A stretch of DNA of 64,000 nt. Origin: Paenibacillus oryzae (GTDB taxonomy: Bacteria; Bacillota; Bacilli; Paenibacillales; Paenibacillaceae). The stretch's first letter is position 1; the number at the start of each line of letters is the position of its first letter. This document shows, in pieces, positions 1 to 8,220 of this stretch. The stretch covers positions 1-64,000 of the forward strand of contig NZ_LYPA01000023.1 in assembly GCF_001675045.1 (NCBI RefSeq), given 5' to 3'. The position numbers and the translations under genes were made by a program. The notes under the pieces were generated by a model. That model was not told where the DNA came from. It did no database searches and saw only the letters and a list, made by a program, of their open reading frames with translations.

Positions 1-259
1 GAACGACAGAATGAGTTTTGCAATGTGGACAAACAAGCCCATCTTTGTGCTTCTGCTCTTGGATTTCGTCAATTGCTCGAACGGGAGCCGACAGACCCTT
101 GGTTCGGGACTGCAAAAAGAAGATAAGTTCCTGCTTACCACTATCGTCTAATGTATCAGCAAGCTTTTTTAGCTCCTTTAACTCCATAGACAAATCATCT
201 TCGAACCAATTGTCACCTTCATTATAGAACGCTTGTTCGTAATTATCAAATATCAACAT
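1..259 (-). mobile_element. Transposase, IS1595-like, N-terminal part (cut by window edge)
   Basis: The minus strand reads open from an ATG at 259 to the window edge (86 codons). It starts MLIFDNYEQAFYNEGD and has a helical stretch (ELKKLADTLDDSGKQELI), then a zinc-ribbon half-site CPHC at the cut end. This layout (short helical N-terminus, CxxC zinc ribbon, then a catalytic domain outside the window) is that of IS1595-type transposases. No terminal inverted repeat could be fixed. It lies at the decayed end of the cassette array. Family assignment is an inference from the N-terminus only. Confidence 0.65.
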
Positions 260-383
260 TAAGGTTTAACAAAGCCAAATAAAAAAAACAACCGCTCTGC
301 AAGAATAATATTATTGGTAATATCATGTTTGTTCGGATGCTAAACAGCAGCCCGATTTATAATCAGGTTTTAACCCAAAAAAA
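260..383. other. Short intergenic region between transposase and DUF2834 gene
   Basis: AT-rich sequence without a recognisable gene, attC-like site or terminator. It may include the outer end of the insertion sequence, but no inverted repeat could be paired because the other end is outside the window. Confidence 0.4.
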
Positions 384-719
384 CTATTTTAGCTTATCTG
401 TCTTCTTTATTTTATCCATATGAATTTCACGCATTAATAAAAATAATGGCAGCCCAAATGAAACACCTGCAGTTAAGGTTCCAACTATCGGCAGCCACTT
501 ATGCTTTATATTCTTTCGCTTTCCTTCATATAAAATAAAGCCAACCAAAACAACTGCTGAAATTAACACATCCAGCCAAGCAAATGAACTAATTCGATTT
601 TGTTTTGCTTCATTCAAAAGCAGCGCCAGATTAAAGCCGTTTTCACCAATCCAAGGAACAAACTCCATGTAAGGTAATGCTATTCCAAAAACGGTTAACA
701 CGCCATAAAAATACTTCAA
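384..719 (-). CDS. DUF2834 small membrane protein
   Basis: 111 residues from a TTG at 719 preceded by a GAGGTGA ribosome binding site about 5 nt upstream. The pattern LKYFYGVLTVFGIALPY, a second segment around SFAWLDVLISAVVLVGFIL and a third around WLPIVGTLTAGVSFGLPLFL matches the DUF2834 family of three-helix membrane proteins of unknown function. The open frame continues upstream into remains of an acetyltransferase, so a longer hybrid reading frame exists. I prefer the TTG start because the ribosome binding site fits and the family begins there. Confidence 0.7.
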   Translation of the reverse strand: MKYFYGVLTVFGIALPYMEFVPWIGENGFNLALLLNEAKQNRISSFAWLDVLISAVVLVGFILYEGKRKNIKHKWLPIVGTLTAGVSFGLPLFLLMREIHMDKIKKTDKLK

Positions 720-724
720 GCCTC

Positions 725-1018
725 TCACCTCAAAATTAATTAGTTGTAATACAATGCAGGTTCCTATACTCTTATTATCTTCTTTGTCAGCTATTCCCCA
801 AGTTATCATTTCTTTTATAATAAATGCGTTTTGAAACCTTGCAAAAATCTTTGAAGCTGTCTCCACATTTTTAGGACCTTGGTATCCCCAGTATTAGGTA
901 CCTCAGGATCAGAGAAGTAATTGTAATAATCCTGGGCATCATTAGTTTGTAATTCTCTTAAAATAAATCTTTCCGTTTCTAAAATAGGAAAAGTAATAAA
1001 TGCATCTTTAAAAGGCAT
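725..1018 (-). pseudogene. GNAT acetyltransferase (RimJ-like), frameshifted and truncated
   Basis: The ATG at 1018 follows a GAGGATAACC ribosome binding site and starts MPFKDAFITFPILETERFILREL, typical of RimJ/RimL-type N-acetyltransferases. The frame is lost after FSDPEV; the similarity resumes in another frame (FARFQNAFIIKEMITWGIADKE, then NKSIGTCIVLQL). It then stops where the DUF2834 gene begins, so the acetyl-CoA binding half is missing. It sits 10 bp after the upstream lipoprotein gene, with no attC between them. Almost certainly non-functional. Confidence 0.75.
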
Positions 1019-1028
1019 ATGGTTATCC

Positions 1029-1493
1029 TCAACTTTCAATTTCATAGAACTGTATATCTCCAGATACATTTCCATTTTCCCTACCGATTACAACACCTTG
1101 TTTTACATCCACATATATCCTAATTGGTGTATACGGCATATTTAAGGACTCTCCTGCAAGAGTTTTAAAACTTACTTTTGCTATTCTGTTAGAAACGTTT
1201 TTTACCTCTAATCTCTGAGAAACCCCTTTAATTTGATCTTCATTCAGATATTCAATTTCTGCTTCCTTCCAAACATCGCTTGGTGCATTATTAATAATTG
1301 TAGTTATCCCTGAGTTATTCTTATCTTCATAATGTATATCTTCTTCCGAACCGACAATTGAACTTCTTTCTGATTCTTCAAAGGAAGTCCATGCCAACTT
1401 CCTAATTTGTTCCTCATTCATCTCTTCTGTGATTGCAGATTTACAGCCAATAAGGATAAGAACAATCAATAAACTAAGATATTTTATTTTCAT
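1029..1493 (-). CDS. Putative small lipoprotein
   Basis: 154 residues. The N-terminus MKIKYLSLLIVLILIGC is a lipoprotein signal with lipobox LIGC, followed by an acidic, otherwise unremarkable domain with a beta-rich C-terminal part (PIRIYVDVKQGVVIG). I do not recognise a family. A good ribosome binding site (GGAGGTACTTGA region) precedes the ATG. It probably is lipid-anchored outside the membrane. It is in the decayed part of the array where no attC separates it from either neighbour. Confidence 0.6.
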   Translation of the reverse strand: MKIKYLSLLIVLILIGCKSAITEEMNEEQIRKLAWTSFEESERSSIVGSEEDIHYEDKNNSGITTIINNAPSDVWKEAEIEYLNEDQIKGVSQRLEVKNVSNRIAKVSFKTLAGESLNMPYTPIRIYVDVKQGVVIGRENGNVSGDIQFYEIES

Positions 1494-1525
1494 TCAAGTA
1501 CCTCCTTTGTATTCCCGCCACTCAG

Positions 1526-1903
1526 CTATCTGTTCTTCAGCTTTTCCAATAATTCCAGCTCCTCTTCCTCTGAAAACTGTTCTTCCACTTTTGGTTTTGT
1601 TACATCTATCCTACGTACTTTTAATTCCCTGTTGATAAGCCATTCTTCACCAGGCTTCATTGTAGTTGCTGGATGGGGGTAAACATCATCGCTTGTAATT
1701 TCCTCATCAATGATGTAAAGATATCCACCCAACTTGCCATTATGAAATCTTGAACCGTTTTCATCAATAGACACAATAGATGGCTTGTGCGAAAAAATTC
1801 TTGCCAACTCTCTATCCTGAGTTATTGTGCTTCCGACTAGCAGTTCATTTAATTGCAATGGCGAGCCATGAAACCAAGGCTTGCTGTAATCCCATTCCTT
1901 CAT
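1526..1903 (-). CDS. Hypothetical protein, possible ADP-ribosyltransferase-like fold
   Basis: About 125 residues from the ATG at 1903 with GAGGTGG upstream. The pattern WFHGSP, ITQDRELARIFSHKPSIVS, HNGKLGGYLYIIDE, DDVYPHPATTM, EWLINR is a conserved small-protein pattern that I have seen annotated only as hypothetical. The early HG, central tyrosines and late acidic residue are reminiscent of small ADP-ribosyltransferase-like folds, but this is a weak resemblance and no function should be assigned. Confidence 0.5.
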   Translation of the reverse strand: MKEWDYSKPWFHGSPLQLNELLVGSTITQDRELARIFSHKPSIVSIDENGSRFHNGKLGGYLYIIDEEITSDDVYPHPATTMKPGEEWLINRELKVRRIDVTKPKVEEQFSEEEELELLEKLKNR

Positions 1904-1916
1904 AATGACCACCTCT

Positions 1917-2423
1917 TTAATTCGTTCTTTTTTCTAAGAGTTCGTAGTCCTTATCCATACTTGTTATTTGATGTTTTATTAATTTACCATCTTTGTATAA
2001 ACAACGATGTTCATAAATCATCTCATCAAAAAGCACCTTTTTTATTGTTACTGGAATATCATTTGCTACTCCCATGTTGTTAGGATTTGTAATCCAATCA
2101 AGCTCTTTCCAATCTAAAATGCCCTCGTAGGTCTTTAAAGGTGTTTTGTATATTTGTTCATTTGGAAATTCCGATACATATATATACATCCCACCAATAA
2201 ATTTTCCATCAATGAACCATGTCTCGATGCCCTTGAACTGGATGTTGGAGATAACCAATCCAGTTTCTTCATTTATCTCTCGCAGTATACACTCTCGTGG
2301 CGATTCTCCTACTTCAATTTTCCCGCCTATTCCGTTCCAGCAGCCCATCCATGTAGGATACTCGCGATTCAATAGTAAAACTTTTGTATCTTGCTTTATG
2401 TAACAAACAGTAAACTCTATCAT
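1917..2423 (-). CDS. NUDIX hydrolase
   Basis: About 168 residues from MIEFTVCYIKQD. The Nudix box reads GGKIEVGESPRECILREINEETGL and has every key residue of GX5EX7REUXEEXGU. MutT-like enzymes of this length (WNGIGGKIEVGE, later WFIDGKFIGGMYIYVSEF) hydrolyse nucleoside diphosphate derivatives linked to another moiety; the substrate cannot be read from the sequence. A longer start at 2465 exists but the family begins at MIEF. It is followed directly by the gene ending at 1526 with no attC-like site. Confidence 0.8.
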   Translation of the reverse strand: MIEFTVCYIKQDTKVLLLNREYPTWMGCWNGIGGKIEVGESPRECILREINEETGLVISNIQFKGIETWFIDGKFIGGMYIYVSEFPNEQIYKTPLKTYEGILDWKELDWITNPNNMGVANDIPVTIKKVLFDEMIYEHRCLYKDGKLIKHQITSMDKDYELLEKRTN

Positions 2424-2534
2424 TAAAACACAATGAACCCCCCGCTTCTTTATTTGTGAAACCATTGTTAGAATAATTCTGTTAACTTCTTCGATTTCAA
2501 TGTAATCTGGTTCAATATGCTCCGAAAATCTCCA

Positions 2535-2598
2535 ATCATTCTCCTACTTCGGCTAGACCAAGGAGCATTAACACCGCAGCCTGAATATGGTGTTACGA
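2535..2598 (-). repeat. Degenerate attC-like site (gene-proximal half)
   Basis: The end GAATATGGTGTTACGA and the preceding GACCAAGGAGCATTAAC stretch match the right half of the intact attC-like sites further right. The other half is not recognisable, so the site is a remnant. The TAA of the adjacent kinase remnant lies inside its outer box, as in intact cassettes. Confidence 0.6.
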
Positions 2599-2836
2599 GT
2601 CTTCTCTAAAATAACCTACACCAATAGTCTTTATCTTTTGAATAAGCTTTTCTACATTTTTCTGCGATTTCAATACTATAATCTTCTTATCCTGATATTC
2701 CATTAGCTTTTCCATAATTCCTGGAATTTTTGTTTTCTTAAAATTCCAGACCCACTTAATAAACTCAAAATCCAAGCTTTCAGGACAAGCTTCATTAAGA
2801 TCCGGTCTTGTCTTGCCGTGATAAATGATTCTTCTT
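2593..2836 (-). pseudogene. 5'-truncated P-loop kinase (FlaR/topology-modulation type)
   Basis: An open frame without a start codon or P-loop reads IIYHGKTRPDLNEACPESLD, then FEFIKWVWNFKKTKIPGIME and a KKIIVLKSQKNVEKLI tail. This is the C-terminal half of the small adenylate-kinase-like proteins annotated as DNA topology modulation protein. A stop codon lies immediately upstream and the nucleotide-binding half is missing, so it is a remnant cassette gene. An internal TTG at 2775 gives a 60-residue frame but without a ribosome binding site. Confidence 0.7.
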
Positions 2837-2867
2837 TATAGTGGATTTAAGTCAAGCGGAGCAATTC

Positions 2868-3410
2868 CTAATAATTTTTAAATATTTCTTCCCCATCTTT
2901 ATTTAACCCTATGATTTGTGGATCTCCGCTTATAGGATTATCCGACAATGAAAACCATTTTCTACCGAGTTTTGTTTCAATAATTACCGCAGGTTCTATT
3001 TGCTGATCTTCGTAAATTACATTTAATTTTTCAATCTCATTTTGATAGATAGTACCAAAAGCAACCGATATAAAACCATCAACATCATCACGATTTTCAC
3101 TTGGCAGATTTGCCATTGCTAATGATACTGGGACATCAAAATTATTTACTTGTGCGCTGCCAGACCCCATTATCCATTTGTAGCCCAACCAATCTTTTTT
3201 TAATACTCCCACACTAAACACTTCTTCTTCATCCAGACCATAGAAAACTAATATTCGATTCTTAATATTCATAGTTTGATACATTTCGTCATATTGAATA
3301 TTCGCCTTATTTGCAGCTTCTTCTATTGTTGAAGTGTAGTTCGTTTTATAAAAAACAAAGCAAAGTAGCAAAGCAATAAAACAGAAACCGAGTAGTAACC
3401 CTTTCTTCAA
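2868..3410 (-). CDS. Hypothetical protein with N-terminal membrane anchor
   Basis: 180 residues. The N-terminus MKKGLLLGFCFIALLLCFVFY is one hydrophobic anchor or an uncleaved signal, followed by an extracellular-type domain (RILVFYGLDEEEVFSVGVLKKDW and KWIMGSGSAQVN). No family recognised. The promoter region 60-90 bp upstream shares a 29-bp motif with the promoter region of the lipoprotein gene to its right. The gene has a good ribosome binding site (GGAGAGATATAAC) and no attC-like site beside it. Confidence 0.6.
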   Translation of the reverse strand: MKKGLLLGFCFIALLLCFVFYKTNYTSTIEEAANKANIQYDEMYQTMNIKNRILVFYGLDEEEVFSVGVLKKDWLGYKWIMGSGSAQVNNFDVPVSLAMANLPSENRDDVDGFISVAFGTIYQNEIEKLNVIYEDQQIEPAVIIETKLGRKWFSLSDNPISGDPQIIGLNKDGEEIFKNY

Positions 3411-3478
3411 GTTATATCTCTCCTTTTAGCAGCTTCAGCTAAATGTATTGACGACGTCATGATCCCTTTATCTTCCTA

Positions 3479-3507
3479 ATTCTACATCACCCATCAATTT
3501 CCTACAA
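3479..3507 (-). promoter_or_regulatory. 29-bp promoter-like repeat, copy 1
   Basis: Read on the minus strand it runs from TTGTAG through 17 bp to TAGAAT, a plausible -35/-10 pair for the gene starting at 3410. The same 29 bp recur with two mismatches at 4757-4785, at a similar distance upstream of the lipoprotein gene. Confidence 0.5.
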
Positions 3508-3514
3508 ATAAAAA

Positions 3515-3550
3515 AGAAGCTGACAACTCAGATTGTTCAGCTTCTTCTAT
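3515..3550 (-). terminator. Rho-independent terminator after lipoprotein gene
   Basis: Inverted repeat AAGAAGCTGA / TCAGCTTCTT with a 12-nt loop, followed on the minus strand by a T-rich run. It lies 20 bp after the stop codon of the 3571-4698 gene. Confidence 0.8.
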
Positions 3551-3570
3551 CACTTCTATTTAGCAGTGTT

Positions 3571-4698
3571 TTATTTTAGTTGATGCTTGTAATTCTCGCC
3601 GTTTACATTCACGATAATTGCAACTTCGCCGCTGCCGTCTTGCACCTCTGAAGGCACTTCAACCAGATAATGCAGGTTTTTGGACGTAAGCGGATCGATG
3701 GTCGTAATATTCGAATAAGTGAAGTCTTTGCCACCGTCATCTTCAACGAACGAAAAACCGCTATATTCGTATTTGTTATCATATATTAATTTCACAGATA
3801 AAGCTTCGTTTGCACTTTTACCGATAGTCATCAAATTTTTAAAGGCAATTGAAACATGCGCGTATACTTTATTATTGCTTTTCACTTCATAATAAGTGTA
3901 GAATCCGGAAGCTTTTGGAGGTGCAACCTTCTTATCAAAGGATGCGCCCGTAAGTGTCAACTCCGCAAAATCCTCTTTTGCCAAGGCTGTATCCTTCTCC
4001 AGTTGGGGATATTCCTTCCATTCTTCTTTGCTGCTTAATGGCGTTTCATCGGCTATGATAACCGTTTCGCTTTCTGATGTACCGCCGTTCCAAGTTAGCT
4101 GCTTATCTTTAATCTGAAGCGTAAGCTTGATTTCTTTACCGCTATCCTTGGCTTCAAGCGGCATCTCATTAATATAGTGGATAATGCCATCGGTTAACGG
4201 ATCAATACCAGTAATGTTTGTGTAGCTGAAATCTCCGCCGCCATCCTCTTCAATCGTACCAAAGCCGTTGTAGTCGTACTTTCCGTCATAAGTAATTTTT
4301 ACATTAATCGTCTCGTCGGCCGCAATGACGGAACCTCCCAGGTTTTTCACGCGAAAGACAGAATGATAATAAATTTTATCTGGCTCTTTAACTTCATAAT
4401 AGGTGTATAGACTGCTTGGGTTAGGAGGATCTACCCGGGTCGTAGTTTCTGTGCTTAACAGCTCTACTTCCAAATAATTCGGATAAACCAGAATTTGTCC
4501 CTTATTAAATTCCTCCGCATATTTGACAGGTTCAGGTGTCGGTGAGGCCGTCGGCGCCGCATCTGTTGCGTTAGTTTGTGTTGATTCTCCCGGAGCAGCT
4601 GCTTCTGATCCCGTATTTGATTTGTCCTTCACGTTGCCAGAGCATGCAGCCGTCAAAAGCATAACAGCGAGCATTAGCAAAAGCATTTTTCTGTTCAT
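3571..4698 (-). CDS. Lipoprotein with two tandem homologous domains
   Basis: About 375 residues from MNRKMLLLMLAVMLLTAACSG (lipobox TAAC), then a Ser/Thr/Pro-rich linker typical of Gram-positive lipoproteins. The mature part has two related units of about 140 residues; YTYYEVK, the FGTIEEDGGGDFSY / FSFVEDDGGKDFTY pair, and the TNITGIDPLT / SNITTIDPLT pair align in register. Function is unknown. The start was chosen by the GGAGACAGAAGAA ribosome binding site and signal sequence; an upstream start at 4758 lacks support. GC content is higher than in neighbouring genes, closer to the chromosomal backbone. Confidence 0.75.
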   Translation of the reverse strand: MNRKMLLLMLAVMLLTAACSGNVKDKSNTGSEAAAPGESTQTNATDAAPTASPTPEPVKYAEEFNKGQILVYPNYLEVELLSTETTTRVDPPNPSSLYTYYEVKEPDKIYYHSVFRVKNLGGSVIAADETINVKITYDGKYDYNGFGTIEEDGGGDFSYTNITGIDPLTDGIIHYINEMPLEAKDSGKEIKLTLQIKDKQLTWNGGTSESETVIIADETPLSSKEEWKEYPQLEKDTALAKEDFAELTLTGASFDKKVAPPKASGFYTYYEVKSNNKVYAHVSIAFKNLMTIGKSANEALSVKLIYDNKYEYSGFSFVEDDGGKDFTYSNITTIDPLTSKNLHYLVEVPSEVQDGSGEVAIIVNVNGENYKHQLK

Positions 4699-4756
4699 TT
4701 CTTCTGTCTCCATTTCATCATTTTTTGTACTCTCATAACTCCTAGCGAACTCTACC

Positions 4757-4785
4757 ATTCTACATCATCCAACAATTTCCTACAA
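4757..4785 (-). promoter_or_regulatory. 29-bp promoter-like repeat, copy 2
   Basis: Second copy of the 29-bp element (TTGTAG, 17 bp, TAGAAT on the minus strand), about 60 bp upstream of the lipoprotein start. Two mismatches to the copy at 3479-3507. Confidence 0.5.
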
Positions 4786-4882
4786 TGTAAACCAGAAAAT
4801 AAATGTTTACTAGAATTTGCCGTTTTAAGCTATTCTGGTCTTGTCCGAATAGGGCACCCCAATACAACAACAAAAAAAACAG

Positions 4883-4920
4883 CCCCAAAAACGCTGTTAG
4901 TACAGCATTCTTGGGGTTTT
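4883..4920 (-). terminator. Rho-independent terminator
   Basis: CCCCAA and TTGGGG flank an inner GCTGT / ACAGC stem; on the minus strand it is followed by GGCTGTTTTTTTT. It lies downstream of the acetyltransferase fragment at 4970-5248 and separates it from the lipoprotein gene. Confidence 0.8.
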
Positions 4921-4969
4921 CTTCCTCCTAGCAGGTCTGCTTTTTATCCATTACTCGATTGAGTAGCCT

Positions 4970-5248
4970 TCAAATAATTGCTCTAAAATAACATGCAAAA
5001 TTTATTTTGTTAAAATATAATATTGGTCCGTCCCATTTAGGTTGACATAATTCTTGTTTGTTATATCTTCCATTGGAATATTGTTTTACTACGGACTCCC
5101 AAAATTTCTGAGCTACAAAGTTTTCCTTCTCCTGTTTTACTTCCCAACCACCCATATGGGTATCGAATATTCTAAACGCAATCGAGATAATTTTAATCAA
5201 ATAACCCAAAAGGACTTGGGTCATCATTGTTATATTCGGTAGTATCAT
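4970..5248 (-). pseudogene. GNAT acetyltransferase, C-terminal fragment
   Basis: 92-residue frame in which RIFDTHMGGWEVKQEKENFV and AQKFWESVVKQYSNGRYN, then WDGPILYFN, form the C-terminal motif of a large GNAT subfamily. The usual N-terminal two-thirds (core strands and the acetyl-CoA loop) are absent; the N-terminus (MILPNITMMTQVLLG) is not part of the family. It is most likely a broken acetyltransferase rather than a short functional protein. Confidence 0.6.
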
Positions 5249-5296
5249 TGATTTTCTTTAGTGTTCATTTTTCACTTCCTTTACCTCTTCTACGAA

Positions 5297-6010
5297 TTAT
5301 CGCGAGAAAGTTCTTGTTATTACATAGATCGGTACGTAACTAATGATTAAAATCATAAACATGAACTTACAAAAAGAAAAAACATGATAAAGTGTACTTG
5401 CATCCGTTAACATGATTACTATTTCTTCGAAGATGTAACCTGGTCGCATTAAAACATCCCAACTATTCCAGCGAACAAATCTGCCAATGTATATTCCAAA
5501 GCTACTTAATATGAAGACGATGATCACGAATATCCAACTAGCAATGACTCCAAACGATTTTTTCACCAAATTCTGCACCGAAAAAAGTGAATAAGATCCC
5601 AATAATACCCCGAGTATAGCGATAGTAAATAAGGTGAATAAATGCTGCCAAAACACTGGATCTATCCAAAATCGCTCTGATGGGTCAAAACTGTATCGCG
5701 CGAATACATGAAGTAAATCCGTTACAAGGTACGGAGCATTGGGAAAGAAAAATAACCATGTAGCACCGATGAAAATCAACATTACTGCGCGGACTAACTT
5801 CCGGGAATAACTAAATATTAGATCTAAGAGTACGGCTACTCCGACCGTGACCCATGCAAGAAAAGTATTCCAAAAGATAAATAAATACGGTCTCTCTCCT
5901 GATGGATATTGGATGCTATAGACACTTATTAAACTAATCAAAGTAGCAATGAACAGGACTATAATAAGGTAAATCTTCTTTGGGTAATACAGAGATTCTA
6001 GTTTTTCCAA
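5297..6010 (-). CDS. DUF1361 membrane protein
   Basis: About 237 residues, seven predicted membrane segments. The family signature is FWNTFLAWVTVGVAVLLD and the strongly conserved WLFFFPNAPYLVTDLLHVF, followed by a GSYSLFSVQNLV segment and RFVRWNSWDVL. DUF1361 proteins are integral membrane proteins of unknown function. A TTG at 6010 is preceded by a perfect AGGAGG at 6 nt; the longer reading to 6034 would place that box inside the gene. Confidence 0.75.
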   Translation of the reverse strand: MEKLESLYYPKKIYLIIVLFIATLISLISVYSIQYPSGERPYLFIFWNTFLAWVTVGVAVLLDLIFSYSRKLVRAVMLIFIGATWLFFFPNAPYLVTDLLHVFARYSFDPSERFWIDPVFWQHLFTLFTIAILGVLLGSYSLFSVQNLVKKSFGVIASWIFVIIVFILSSFGIYIGRFVRWNSWDVLMRPGYIFEEIVIMLTDASTLYHVFSFCKFMFMILIISYVPIYVITRTFSR

Positions 6011-6058
6011 GATTGGCCTCCTGAATAACCACAATAAAAAATAAGTAGCCCGAAATTC

Positions 6059-6148
6059 TCATAACGTTTTTTTGTCCACGAGCCCGAAGGGCTTGTCCCT
6101 CAATCCAGCACAGCGATTAATTCCTGCCGGGTGGCTCCGCCACTTACC
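6059..6148 (-). repeat. attC-like site, long type, one half only
   Basis: Starts CATAACG...TCCACGAGCCCGAAG and continues with the long-type internal hairpin (GTGGCTCCGCCAC), then breaks off at CACTTACC. The gene-proximal half with GCGTGAACATGGTGTTA is missing. It marks a deletion between the DUF1361 gene and the gene at 6314. Confidence 0.8.
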
Positions 6149-6313
6149 CATTATACCGTTTTGATATTCATATTTATTTGTCTTGCCTTATAACCTCTTT
6201 TGCAATACTTGCTCTTCTTTCTTTAGCTTCGCTCAAAGAATTCACTCCATAGATTTAATTTAGTTTTTATAGCTCGTAGTTAATGACCAATAACTTCTAT
6301 CCTTATTAAGCCT
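6149..6313. other. Intergenic remnant between truncated attC and next gene
   Basis: AT-rich stretch. On the minus strand a 20-codon frame (TTG start near 6240, GGAGTG upstream, MSEAKERRASIAKEVIRQDK) could be the start of a lost cassette gene. Nothing else recognised. Confidence 0.3.
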
Positions 6314-6718
6314 TTAGCCTTCTACACTTTTTTGATCATTCCATATGTATTGTATTAATTCCTCTAATGTTCCTTTGCATTTATGTATTCCATCTTGATG
6401 ATAAAACGTACTTGTCTTTTCAATATCATTTATTTCATCATTGGGTGAATATAAATATATTTTAATACTATTACCCAGTGCAATTCCTAGCTCAATATGA
6501 CTTCCTTTACCTGCCGGTAATAAAACCACAATAAAATTTGACTTCTTTACTGCAGTCATTTCTTTCCGACCTATATCTCTCATTTGATCTATTGAAGTTA
6601 CTTTATCATTCTGGGTCCAATCATATGAATGAATAAAACCCATTTCCTTTAATTGATCACTTACATATTTCACATTAGCTACATTCTTGAGACTTGATGC
6701 AATATAAAATTTTTTCAT
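6314..6718 (-). CDS. Nucleoside 2-deoxyribosyltransferase-like protein
   Basis: About 134 residues. KKFYIASSLKNVANVKYVSD, YDWTQND, then FIVVLLPAGKGSHIELGIAL and KIYLYSP match the nucleoside 2-deoxyribosyltransferase-like group common in Bacillus (often called group-specific protein). The fold is Rossmann-like with a conserved SHIELG acid. Whether it cleaves nucleosides or nucleotides is unknown. The ATG at 6718 has GGGAG 6 nt upstream. No attC-like site separates it from the gene at 6799. Confidence 0.7.
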   Translation of the reverse strand: MKKFYIASSLKNVANVKYVSDQLKEMGFIHSYDWTQNDKVTSIDQMRDIGRKEMTAVKKSNFIVVLLPAGKGSHIELGIALGNSIKIYLYSPNDEINDIEKTSTFYHQDGIHKCKGTLEELIQYIWNDQKSVEG

Positions 6719-6798
6719 TAGCATCTCCCGAGCACTTCCGTTTTTTTAGTACTGATAAGGGGTTACTTTTTGCTGATTCTGCTGTCTTTCTAGAACTA

Positions 6799-7578
6799 CT
6801 AAAAATAGATTTTTACATCTTTATAATCGTGTACCCCGGTTCCATGTCTTGCTAGTCCTTTACTTAATAACTCTTGGCACGCTTTATTCACTTCAAAAAT
6901 AAAATTCTTAGTCAAATCTAATTCATTATGTCCTGGCAGTATCTTTGTTACATGCTCGATAAGACTTATCTTCTCAACAGATTTGACAAACAATAACGGA
7001 TTTGTGGTCGGATAAAATGCAAACAAAGTGCCCTTGTAGATTAAGTCCCCCGTATATAAAAAACCACGCTCTGGTTCATAAATACAGAGATGTCCTGGTG
7101 AATGCCCAGGCGTATGTAAGCAAATTAACGTTCTGTTTCCTAAATCTATCATTTCATTATCCTGTAATATTGCAGTGGGTTTACCCCTAAATGGTTCATA
7201 GTTTTCTATTTTAAAATCAGCAGGTATCGGTTTCGTAATATCCCTTCCTACATCACGACGTATAGTCTCGATTTGCAGTCCAGGTATCCCATTCTCTAAC
7301 CAGTCTTTTTCTAATTCATGCACATATATTTCATCAAAATGCCCGTGGCTCCCTATATGGTCCCAATGAACGTGTGTTGTTATAACCTTAATTGGTAATG
7401 AAGTTATTTGATTCACAACATTTCTGATATTACTAATTCCGATTCCTGTATCTATCAGTGCAGCATATTTATCACCAATAACTAAATAGGAATGTACTTT
7501 TTCCCAATGACCGTATTCACTTATGGCAAAAGTCATCGGGTCTATCTCTTCAATTGTAAACCATTCATCGAGTTTCAA
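6799..7578 (-). CDS. Metallo-beta-lactamase-fold hydrolase
   Basis: 259 residues. The metal-binding motif HVHWDH (HxHxDH) is followed by a later HTPGHSPGH and a GDLIYKG aspartate, with a terminal LPGHNE histidine, so all zinc ligands of the superfamily are present. The start is TTG with GGAG 9 nt upstream. Members hydrolyse very diverse thioesters, lactones, beta-lactams and phosphoesters; nothing in the context indicates the substrate. Length is normal for the family. Confidence 0.8.
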   Translation of the reverse strand: MKLDEWFTIEEIDPMTFAISEYGHWEKVHSYLVIGDKYAALIDTGIGISNIRNVVNQITSLPIKVITTHVHWDHIGSHGHFDEIYVHELEKDWLENGIPGLQIETIRRDVGRDITKPIPADFKIENYEPFRGKPTAILQDNEMIDLGNRTLICLHTPGHSPGHLCIYEPERGFLYTGDLIYKGTLFAFYPTTNPLLFVKSVEKISLIEHVTKILPGHNELDLTKNFIFEVNKACQELLSKGLARHGTGVHDYKDVKIYF

Positions 7579-7653
7579 TTAGTTTCACTCCTTCTTTTTC
7601 TTTCATTGTTATCGAAAGTTCTCGCCTTCTTCGTAATGATACAAATAGTCTTG

Positions 7654-8151
7654 TTATATAACCTTCTTCGGTATTGAAGTTGTGATATAATCCTCGTTTT
7701 TAATCAGTTTTCCAATATACATAATCTGGCCCAAATGCTCTGAAAAATGGGCCGCACATTGTAAGAGCATGTCTAAATTAGTTCTCTCTTTATTCCTGAC
7801 CAGTTGTGTTTCATGCCAGGCTGCTTTCGACATATTTTCTATTGTTTCTATAACCTCCACATAAGTTTCATTTGTTATTTCTATTAACTCTTGTTTCGAT
7901 TTTTTAATACTTTCAAATTCCATTTGTCTGTTTCTTATTTTGTTATTATGTAATATTCCATTGGAGATCCGTTCATCGACATTCCCACGAATATGAACGA
8001 CTAAATTAGAGATGCTATTACTTGATTCATTGGGACGCCAATTGACTTCATCGTCCGATAATTGATTTAAAACCAAAAGCGTTCTTGTACGAATTTCTTC
8101 GAATTTTTTCATTAGTAGATTTTGAATCTCTTCCAATAACACCACCACCAT
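7654..8151 (-). CDS. DinB/DUF1572 family protein
   Basis: 165 residues. NWRPNESSNSISNLVVHIRGNV and the late CAAHFSEHLGQIMYIGKLI motif place it in the DUF1572 group of the DinB/YfiT four-helix bundle family, which carries three histidines for a metal ion. Here HIRGNV and HFSEHLGQ provide them. Related proteins include thiol transferases such as BstA-like enzymes, but this subfamily is uncharacterised. The exact start is uncertain (GTG, TTG or ATG within the first 15 codons). Confidence 0.75.
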   Translation of the reverse strand: MVVVLLEEIQNLLMKKFEEIRTRTLLVLNQLSDDEVNWRPNESSNSISNLVVHIRGNVDERISNGILHNNKIRNRQMEFESIKKSKQELIEITNETYVEVIETIENMSKAAWHETQLVRNKERTNLDMLLQCAAHFSEHLGQIMYIGKLIKNEDYITTSIPKKVI

Positions 8152-8178
8152 TTTTTGTATTATGTCCTACGTGATTTT

Positions 8179-8220
8179 CCGATAACGTTTTTTTTGTTCA
8201 CGAGCCCTAAAGGATTAAGC
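8179..8220 (-). repeat. attC-like stub (next-gene-proximal end)
   Basis: CCGATAACG...TTGTTCACGAGCCCTAAAGG matches the first 40 bp of the long attC-like sites and then runs directly into the coding end of the gene at 8221. The rest is deleted. Confidence 0.7.
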
